Source of the DNA: Chromatiales bacterium
GTDB taxonomy: Bacteria; Pseudomonadota; Gammaproteobacteria; Chromatiales; Chromatiaceae
DNA length: 64,000 nt
Assembly: GCA_028280505.1 (NCBI GenBank)
Contig: JANQLO010000040.1
Span: 1 to 64,000 of the forward strand
Direction of reading: 5' to 3'
Positions 58,220 to 64,000 of the stretch are shown here, piece by piece; position 1 is the first letter of the stretch, and the number at the start of each line of letters is the position of its first letter. The notes beneath the pieces are model-generated. The model had not been told where the DNA came from and did no database searches. It saw only the letters and a program-made list of their open reading frames with translations. Position numbers and translations under genes: made by a program.

Positions 58220-58834
58220 ATGCGACACATCAAAAAGGCCCTTTCCTACTCTGTGGCCGGCGGTCTCGGACTCGGCGTCATCGCCAGCCTCCAAGGCTGC
58301 GACCAAGGACCTCAGCCACCCAATATGAGCGGTTTTGAGGCAGGTGCGAGCGACCAACAACAGGAAAACTACTTTTTGGTCGTCGAACAAACGGGAACGG
58401 CACCCGATACCTACCGGCTGGTGGAAAAACATCCGACCAACGGCCCGACCCGGGCCATCCTGCGTTTGCCCGACGGTACGGAACGGTTCCTGTCCGAGGC
58501 CGAACTCAAACGTATCGCCGAGGAAGAGGCCGCCAGAATCGAGGCCGGCACCTCGCGCCTTACCCAGGATCCGTCGATGCACGCCGGCGGCCTGTCGCTC
58601 GGCGAGACCCTGGTCGCCGCCGCAGCCGGCGCATTGATCGGCGGCATGCTGGCAAACAGCCTGATGGCCAACCGCAATTTCCAGCGCACCCAGCAAAGCT
58701 ATGGCGGCGGCCGACCGACCGCTGCCATCTCGCAACCGGCCCGTCAGACCACGGCAAACAATCAACCTCGCAGCGGTTTTTTCGGCAATAGCAGCGGTCG
58801 CTCCAGCGGCAGCACCAGCTCGTTCGGCGGTTGA
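58220..58834 (+). CDS. UPF0323-type lipoprotein
   Basis: 204 residues. Signal peptide with lipobox ASLQGC, so the mature protein starts at C27 and is lipid-anchored. The body matches UPF0323 lipoproteins (as in Helicobacter HP0232): NYFLVVEQTGTAPDTYRLVEKHP, FLSEAELKRIAEEEAARIEAGTS and the glycine-rich membrane-like segment LVAAAAGALIGGMLANSLM. The C-terminus is a low-complexity Ser/Gly tail ending FGG. GAAGGAAG is seven bases before the ATG. It is followed after three bases by the ATP-grasp gene, resembling ygiBC. Confidence 0.85.
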   Translation: MRHIKKALSYSVAGGLGLGVIASLQGCDQGPQPPNMSGFEAGASDQQQENYFLVVEQTGTAPDTYRLVEKHPTNGPTRAILRLPDGTERFLSEAELKRIAEEEAARIEAGTSRLTQDPSMHAGGLSLGETLVAAAAGALIGGMLANSLMANRNFQRTQQSYGGGRPTAAISQPARQTTANNQPRSGFFGNSSGRSSGSTSSFGG

Positions 58835-58837
58835 ATC

Positions 58838-60016
58838 ATGGTGAACTTGGTGACCGTCGAGCCCTTGAGCAAGACGGTGATGGAGGATATCGGTCTGACC
58901 TGGCACACCGACGCGGACGGCAGTGCCTACATCAGCTCGGACTTGGTCGAGGTCAGCGAGGCCGAAGCGGAGCGCTATTACGCCGTGGCTAACAGTCTGT
59001 ACGATCTGTTCGTCGAGGCAGCACAGCACGTCATCGATCAGCAACGCTATGCCGAACTCGGCATACCGTCCAACCTGGTCGCACTCATCGAGGACAGTTG
59101 GGAAAAGGACGATCTGCACCTGTACGGACGCTTCGACCTGGCCGGCGGTATCGACGGCCTGCCGATCAAGTTGATCGAATTCAACGCCGATACGCCAACC
59201 AGCCTGTTCGAGACCTCGATCGTGCAATGGGCCTTGCTCAAGGCCAACGACATGGACGAGACCCGTCAATTCAACAATCTACACGAGATGTTGAAAGAAA
59301 ACTTTCGTCGACTGGTCACAGGCGAGCATCCCCTGGAAGAATTCGGCGAGCGCTACGGGCAGGAGAAACTCCTATTCTCCAGCGTCGGCGGCCTCCCCGA
59401 GGACGAGCGCACGGTACGTTATCTCCAACAGGTCGCGCACGAGGCCGGATTGTTCACCGATTTCTGCTATCTGCACGAAGCGGGATTCACCAGCGAAGAA
59501 GGCGTATTCAACCGGGACCAACAGCTCGCAGACTTCTGGTTCAAGCTGTTCCCCTGGGAAGATATCGCAGCGGACGAACTCGAACTCACGCGAATGTTGG
59601 AGAAAATCGCCAAACGGGGACGTACTCGACTCCTCAATCCGGCCTACACCCTGCTGTTCCAGAGCAAAGGCATGTTGAAAGTCCTGTACGAACTGTTTCC
59701 CGACTCGCCCTATCTGTTGCCGACGGACTATCAACCCTTGACCGACGTCGAACAAGTAGAGAAAAAAATGTTCGGAAGGGAGGGTGCCAACATGGCCCTA
59801 TACCGCAGTGACGGAGGTGTCGTACAGACCACCGATGGCCCTTATGCCCATTACAAAAGCATTTTTCAGGCACGCGCGGATTTCGCTCGCGACACCAACG
59901 GCGACCACTATCAGGCCGGGGTGTTTTACGTTTGGGAGGCCTGTGGTCTGGGTTTTCGCAAGGGGGGACCGATCCTCGACAATATGAGCAAATTCGTCGG
60001 TCACCTGATCACCTGA
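58838..60016 (+). CDS. Glutathionylspermidine synthase-family ATP-grasp ligase (YgiC-like)
   Basis: 392 residues. ATP-grasp C-terminal domain of the GSP_synth family: LIEFNADTPTSLFE, the DYQPLTDVEQVEKKMFGREGANM region and VWEACGLGFRKGG near the end; LPEDERTVRYL is also conserved. Unlike GspS it lacks the amidase domain. YgiC/YjfC proteins have no proven substrate; a peptide or polyamine is likely. The neighbour lipoprotein is a constant partner. Confidence 0.9.
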   Translation: MVNLVTVEPLSKTVMEDIGLTWHTDADGSAYISSDLVEVSEAEAERYYAVANSLYDLFVEAAQHVIDQQRYAELGIPSNLVALIEDSWEKDDLHLYGRFDLAGGIDGLPIKLIEFNADTPTSLFETSIVQWALLKANDMDETRQFNNLHEMLKENFRRLVTGEHPLEEFGERYGQEKLLFSSVGGLPEDERTVRYLQQVAHEAGLFTDFCYLHEAGFTSEEGVFNRDQQLADFWFKLFPWEDIAADELELTRMLEKIAKRGRTRLLNPAYTLLFQSKGMLKVLYELFPDSPYLLPTDYQPLTDVEQVEKKMFGREGANMALYRSDGGVVQTTDGPYAHYKSIFQARADFARDTNGDHYQAGVFYVWEACGLGFRKGGPILDNMSKFVGHLIT

Positions 60017-60053
60017 TTAAATGTCTTGCCGATGACCGCTCGTCCATAGAAAC

Positions 60054-60120
60054 GGTGGCGTAAAACCCGGAACCGCAAAGCGACGGCAGCCGATTTGGCT
60101 GCCATCAAAGCGCCGCTGCC
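60054..60120 (+). promoter_or_regulatory. Structured leader upstream of the chemoreceptor gene, possibly a riboswitch
   Basis: GGTGGCG (60054-60060) can pair with CGCTGCC (60114-60120, with two G-T pairs) to close a structure whose interior has CCGGAACCGCAAAGCG and a perfect hairpin GGCAGCC-GATTT-GGCTGCC (60085-60103). The GCAAAGC core and location before an MCP gene recall c-di-GMP-I (GEMM) riboswitches, but the rest does not match well. Downstream are a palindrome TTGAGATATCTCAA (60135-60148) and a hairpin CGAATG-TTG-CATTCG (60163-60177). Confidence 0.35.
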
Positions 60121-60299
60121 AACCTACAAAGACCTTGAGATATCTCAACGAGTCGATTTATTCGAATGTTGCATTCGTAATTTGCGATTCAAGCTCTTTA
60201 ATCCGAACGCCGCTAGCTCGCGACATGGCGCTTAAGTCGGCGGCCATTGTTTTTCTTCCCGGCAATCCGCTTCCCTCACAAACATGTTAAGGAAGGTCA

Positions 60300-61925
60300 A
60301 TGTTCTTCAAGGATATGAAACTGGGTGTCCGCCTGTTCCTGGGGTACTCATCCGTAATCGCCGTACTGTTGTTTCTCACCTGGGTTTCGATCGCCGAGAT
60401 ACGAGCCCTATCGGGACTGACCGAAAACCTCTACAAACATCCTTTCGCGGTCACCGCCTCGACACTGAGAATCGAAGTATCGGTGACCGATATGCACCGA
60501 TCGATGAAAGACGTCGCGCTTTCACAGACACCGGAACAATTCGACAGAGCGGTACAAAGGGTCAATAACGTCGAGAAGAGCGCGCTGAAAGACTTTGATC
60601 TGCTAAAAGAGCGTTACCTTGGCGATGACACCGCCATAGACAACGCACGTGCCTGGTTTTTGGATTGGAAACCCATAAGAGACGAGGTCATCAGTCTCAT
60701 CAAAGCCGGCAACACCGAGGCCGCCACCACCATGACCAAGCAAAAGGGCGCCGATCACGTCAAACAGCTAAGAGACAAAATCAACGCGCTCGAGAGCTTC
60801 GCGGGAGAAAAGGCCGCAGAGTTTTACGACAACGCAAAAATCATCGCGGAGGACTCGGTACACGATATGCTCGCGGCAACCGCCTTCGCCGTCTTTATTG
60901 CGATCATGTCAGGGTGGCTAGTCAACAAATCCGTGCAAAGACAGGTCGGTGGAGAACCGGCCGAGATGGAGAAACTGACCATCCGGGTCGCCACTGGCGA
61001 TCTCACCGTCAGCTTTGCCAAAGATGGCAAAGAAACCGGCATCTATGCTGCCATGCACAATATGGTGGGCAAATTACGCCAAACGCTCCGTGTAATATCC
61101 GAATCGACCACGTCTCAGGCCTCGGCAACCGAGGAACTGTCCGCGATCACCGAGCAGGCTAAACAAAACGTCCACCAACAAAGCGAGCTGACCAACCAGA
61201 TCGCCGTTGCGGTGAACGAACTCGAGGCCACCGCATCGGAAGTCGCCAGAATGACCAGCGAGGCGGCACAGGCGACCGAACAGGCAAGCGATTTGGTAGA
61301 CAGTGGCAACCAAAAGGCCGGTGACGCCGAGGCGGGAATCGAAAAACTTTCCGTCGAGCTGGACGGCGCCTCTCAGGTCATCACCAAGCTGGCACAAAGC
61401 GCGGAAAGCATCAGCGGCATACTCGGCGTCATCCGCGGCATCGCCGATCAGACCAACTTGCTCGCACTGAACGCCGCTATCGAAGCGGCCCGCGCCGGAG
61501 AGAAAGGCCGCGGTTTCGCCGTGGTCGCCGACGAGGTGCGCTCCCTCGCCCAAAACACGCAGGACTCGACCGCGGAAATCGAATCCATGATCAACGAGGT
61601 TCAGCAAGGCGCCAAGGCGTCGGTGGACTCGATGGAGCAAGGGCGCCAACAAACGACCTTGATCGTCGGTCAAACCTCGGAGGTGCGCCAGATGCTGCTG
61701 AGCATCAAAGAGGCGACCGGCAACATCAGCAATATGACCACCCAGATTGCAACGGCCGCGGAGGAGCAGAGTTCGGTGTCGTCCGACATCGGCCGGCAGA
61801 TAACCGAGGTCAGAGACCTTTCCACCCAAACCGGCAAAGGCGCCAACGAGATATCCGGCGCGACCGAAGAACTCGCCAGGCTGAGTTCGGACCTGAAGGA
61901 GCAAGTCGCACTGTTTAGGACCTGA
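60300..61925 (+). CDS. Methyl-accepting chemotaxis protein
   Basis: 541 residues. First membrane helix about 11-30, periplasmic four-helix-bundle (4HB_MCP) sensor to about 185, second helix about 190-210, a HAMP-like linker ([26 protein letters not shown]), then the coiled-coil signalling domain with hairpin tip [40 protein letters not shown] near 378-417. It lacks the C-terminal CheR pentapeptide. It senses an unknown small molecule. GGAAGG is six bases before the ATG. Neighbours give no chemotaxis operon. Confidence 0.93.
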   Translation: MFFKDMKLGVRLFLGYSSVIAVLLFLTWVSIAEIRALSGLTENLYKHPFAVTASTLRIEVSVTDMHRSMKDVALSQTPEQFDRAVQRVNNVEKSALKDFDLLKERYLGDDTAIDNARAWFLDWKPIRDEVISLIKAGNTEAATTMTKQKGADHVKQLRDKINALESFAGEKAAEFYDNAKIIAEDSVHDMLAATAFAVFIAIMSGWLVNKSVQRQVGGEPAEMEKLTIRVATGDLTVSFAKDGKETGIYAAMHNMVGKLRQTLRVISESTTSQASATEELSAITEQAKQNVHQQSELTNQIAVAVNELEATASEVARMTSEAAQATEQASDLVDSGNQKAGDAEAGIEKLSVELDGASQVITKLAQSAESISGILGVIRGIADQTNLLALNAAIEAARAGEKGRGFAVVADEVRSLAQNTQDSTAEIESMINEVQQGAKASVDSMEQGRQQTTLIVGQTSEVRQMLLSIKEATGNISNMTTQIATAAEEQSSVSSDIGRQITEVRDLSTQTGKGANEISGATEELARLSSDLKEQVALFRT

Positions 61926-62081
61926 GTGGCTAAAACACACGCCGGCGCACCTCCCTACCGCCCCGCCGGATGCGCCGGCGTGTCATTACCCAAATCAACA
62001 AAACCGCCGATATCGGGTGCCGAAATCCGTATGCTGGTCTACCCTGTAATCGACACCCATCCATGTGGTAATGACGTCATC

Positions 62082-63200
62082 ATGGAAGACCGTGGATTTC
62101 TGGCTCGTCGCGAGCTGCAAACCCTGATCGATGCGCTGAAGCATGCCGGTTACAGAGTGGTCGCCCCACGCGTGGTCGACCATGCGATTCAATACCTGGA
62201 TCTCGACCACGCGGACCAGCTCCCACACGGATGGCAAGACACCCAGGCACCCGGCAGCTATCGTTTGACCCAAAGCGATGAAACACGTTGTTTCGCCTGG
62301 GCCAACGGCCCACAGGCACTCAAGCCCTATTTGTTCAAATCGCGCGAGGTGTTATGGCACTCGCAACGGGAGACGGACGGTAACCTGAGCTTTCATACCG
62401 ACGAAACGGAACCGCAGGCGCTGGCGGTGATTGGCGTACGGGCTTGCGACCTCGCGGCATTGGCATTGCACGATCAACATTTTCTCGAGCGCATTCCCGA
62501 CCCTTACTATGCCGCTCAGCGGAAAAAGCTCTTGCTGATAGCGGTGCATTGCAGCCACCCGGCCGATACATGCTTCTGCGTATCGACCGGCGACGGCCCG
62601 CGGGCACAAAGTGGCTGCGATCTGGCATTGAGTGAGTTGGATGACGGCTATCTGGTCGAAGTCGGCAGCCCGGCCGGCGAATCGTTGATCGAGGCATTGC
62701 CGCTGGAAAACGCGACAACCGAGCAACACGCCCAGGCCAACGCACAAATCGAGCACGCAACCCGTGCCCAACAACGGTCGTTGCCATCGCGCAATCTACG
62801 CGACCGGCTTTTCGTTCGTCTGAACCACCCACGCTGGCAGGCGGTCGCCGAACGTTGTCTGTCGTGCGGCAACTGCACCAGCGTCTGCCCGACCTGTTTC
62901 TGCCATCAGGAGACCCAGGTACCGACACTCGGTGGCGATAGCAGCGAGCACGTCCGCGAATGGGACTCCTGTTTCACTCAGGGCCATAGCTATATGCACG
63001 GCTTCATCGTGCGCCCCGAGACCGAACACCGTTATCGCCAATGGCTAACCCACAAACTCGGCAGCTGGCACGACCAGTACGGTCGCAGCGGCTGTGTCGG
63101 CTGCGGTCGCTGTATCACTTGGTGTCCGGTCGGCATCGACATTACCGAAGAGGCCTACGCAATCTGCGGCACGCCACCGGCCGACGGAGGTGAGGCATGA
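62082..63200 (+). CDS. 4Fe-4S electron-transfer subunit, HydB/sulfhydrogenase beta-like
   Basis: About 372 residues from [10 protein letters not shown]. Two [4Fe-4S] clusters are shown by [14 protein letters not shown] at about 257-270 and [12 protein letters not shown] near 337-348. The N-terminal two thirds, with [19 protein letters not shown] and [10 protein letters not shown], is typical of HydB and AsrA-like beta subunits. It would pass electrons between the FAD subunit (next gene) and a hydrogenase or sulfite reductase. Its stop overlaps the next start (ATGA). A start 17 codons earlier is possible. Confidence 0.85.
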   Translation: MEDRGFLARRELQTLIDALKHAGYRVVAPRVVDHAIQYLDLDHADQLPHGWQDTQAPGSYRLTQSDETRCFAWANGPQALKPYLFKSREVLWHSQRETDGNLSFHTDETEPQALAVIGVRACDLAALALHDQHFLERIPDPYYAAQRKKLLLIAVHCSHPADTCFCVSTGDGPRAQSGCDLALSELDDGYLVEVGSPAGESLIEALPLENATTEQHAQANAQIEHATRAQQRSLPSRNLRDRLFVRLNHPRWQAVAERCLSCGNCTSVCPTCFCHQETQVPTLGGDSSEHVREWDSCFTQGHSYMHGFIVRPETEHRYRQWLTHKLGSWHDQYGRSGCVGCGRCITWCPVGIDITEEAYAICGTPPADGGEA

Positions 63201-64000
63201 ATCCCTATCTGCCGCGGGAAGCCGAGATCGTTGAACGCATCCAGGAATCGGATAACACCTTTACCCTGCACCTGCGGCTGACCGACGACCGGCCCTACAG
63301 TTTCGAACCCGGTCAGTTCAACATGCTTTACCTGCACGGCTCGGGCGAAGTGGCTATCTCCATCGTCGGCGAAGACCCAGCCCAACGTTTGCTCACACAC
63401 ACCATCCGTGTACTGGGCCGGATCACCCGCGGTCTGGCCGCACTCGACGTCGGACAATGTATCGGGCTACGCGGTCCTTATGGCCGCGGCTGGCCGATGC
63501 GCGAGGCCGAGGGCCATGATGTCGTCGTGGTGACCGGCGGCCTCGGCTGCGCACCATCGGTGTCGATCATTCATCACATTCTCGAACACCGCGACCACTA
63601 TGGCCACCTGAGCATCCTACAAGGTGTCAAACACACCGACGACCTGATCTGGCAGGCCCAATACGATGCGTGGGCGGCACTGCCCTATGTCGATGTACTG
63701 CTTGCCGCCGATGTCGCCGACCCCCAATGGCACGGCCATGTCGGACTGGTGACCGCGTTGTTCAGTCAGCTTCGCCTGGTGCCCGACAAGACTATCGGCA
63801 TGCTGTGTGGTCCGGAACTGATGATGCGCGCAGCCGCCGACGGCTTACACGCACTCGGGCTACCGCCCCAGGCCATTTATCTCAGCATGGAACGCAATAT
63901 GCACTGCGCGGTGGGCCACTGCGGCCATTGTCAAATGGGCGCTAAATACGTTTGTCGCGATGGCCCGGTGTTTCCCTGGCCCGAGGTACGCGAACTGCTT
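63197..64000 (+). CDS. FAD/NAD(P)-binding subunit, HydG/AsrB-like (runs off the window)
   Basis: 268 codons with no stop before the window ends. The ferredoxin-NADP reductase-like fold begins LPREAEIVERIQE, with FEPGQFNMLYL and later RGPYGRGWP for FAD, VVTGGLGCAPSVS for the nucleotide, and MERNMHCAVGHCGHCQMG for a [2Fe-2S] cluster; all are usual in HydG, gamma subunit of group 3b NiFe hydrogenase, or AsrB. The downstream HydD and HydA genes are outside the window, so which complex it serves is not decided. Confidence 0.88.
   Translation, partial: MNPYLPREAEIVERIQESDNTFTLHLRLTDDRPYSFEPGQFNMLYLHGSGEVAISIVGEDPAQRLLTHTIRVLGRITRGLAALDVGQCIGLRGPYGRGWPMREAEGHDVVVVTGGLGCAPSVSIIHHILEHRDHYGHLSILQGVKHTDDLIWQAQYDAWAALPYVDVLLAADVADPQWHGHVGLVTALFSQLRLVPDKTIGMLCGPELMMRAAADGLHALGLPPQAIYLSMERNMHCAVGHCGHCQMGAKYVCRDGPVFPWPEVRELL

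Noticed and set aside
57950-59269. 439-codon minus-strand frame opposite the lipoprotein and ATP-grasp genes
   Set aside because: It also runs through the SRP RNA gene and has no domain; it is a shadow frame.
60300-61925. HAMP and MCP gene as part of a chemotaxis operon
   Set aside because: No che or flagellar genes are in the window; it is an isolated receptor gene.

Overview
The window is a chromosomal segment of a gammaproteobacterium. The diagnostic block is one unbroken minus-strand run, read in transcription order: rpsB-tsf-pyrH-frr-uppS-cdsA-dxr-rseP-bamA-skp-lpxD-fabZ-lpxA-lpxB-rnhB-dnaE-accA-tilS, with map-glnD diverging from rpsB. LpxABD, BamA, Skp and RseP show a Gram-negative outer membrane. 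A multihaem NapC/NirT-type cytochrome with an FNR-type box, an APS-kinase protein, molybdate-transporter genes and the start of a group 3b hydrogenase/sulfhydrogenase-like operon fit a facultatively anaerobic, probably sulfur-metabolising lineage such as Chromatiales. That placement is inference.

Layout. 1-16 kb is mixed: a squalene/phytoene-synthase-like protein and a YciK-type SDR, a DUF3179 protein, modBC without modA, small membrane and acetyltransferase/hydrolase genes, a Sat-CysC fusion with a degraded sulfurylase site, a tRNA-Ser(CGA) surrounded by broken tRNA-Ser pieces, a Rad50-like ATPase with a membrane hairpin, an RNase II-family enzyme and ygfZ. 16-21 kb holds the tetrahaem cytochrome, prfB-lysS (with the RF2 programmed frameshift), an ABM monooxygenase, a PqiA-like membrane protein and a maleylacetoacetate-isomerase-like GST. 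21.5-43 kb is the conserved housekeeping block for tRNA modification, fatty acid and lipid A synthesis, replication, outer-membrane assembly, isoprenoid/phospholipid precursors and translation. 43-51 kb contains glnD, a VOC protein, an EamA exporter and a lysine/DAP cluster (dapC, dapD, Spx/ArsC-like gene, dapE). 51-58 kb has ppk1, hinT, recR-ybaB-dnaX and the 4.5S SRP RNA. 58-64 kb has a UPF0323 lipoprotein with a glutathionylspermidine-synthase-like ATP-grasp protein, a chemoreceptor with a structured leader, and hydB/hydG-like genes, the last running off the end.

Non-coding features stand out. (i) Around tRNA-Ser, two degenerate tRNA-Ser copies are each interrupted in a tRNA loop by a string of short perfect hairpins, most with TAC, TTC, TAT or similar loops. 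(ii) Three copies of a small repeat with GGCCTGTCAAC-type ends lie at the left edge, near 2.7 kb and near 19.7 kb. (iii) Eight perfect GCCCCAA heptamers end six bases before the start codon of the Spx/ArsC-like gene. (iv) Two recoding sites are visible: the RF2 +1 site, and an A-AAA-AAG site in dnaX followed by a -1-frame stop nine codons later. (v) A perfect FNR-type box lies upstream of the tetrahaem cytochrome.

Start codons were chosen by Shine-Dalgarno spacing and family N-termini and often differ from the longest reading frame. No CRISPR array, prophage, integrase or transposase gene was seen.
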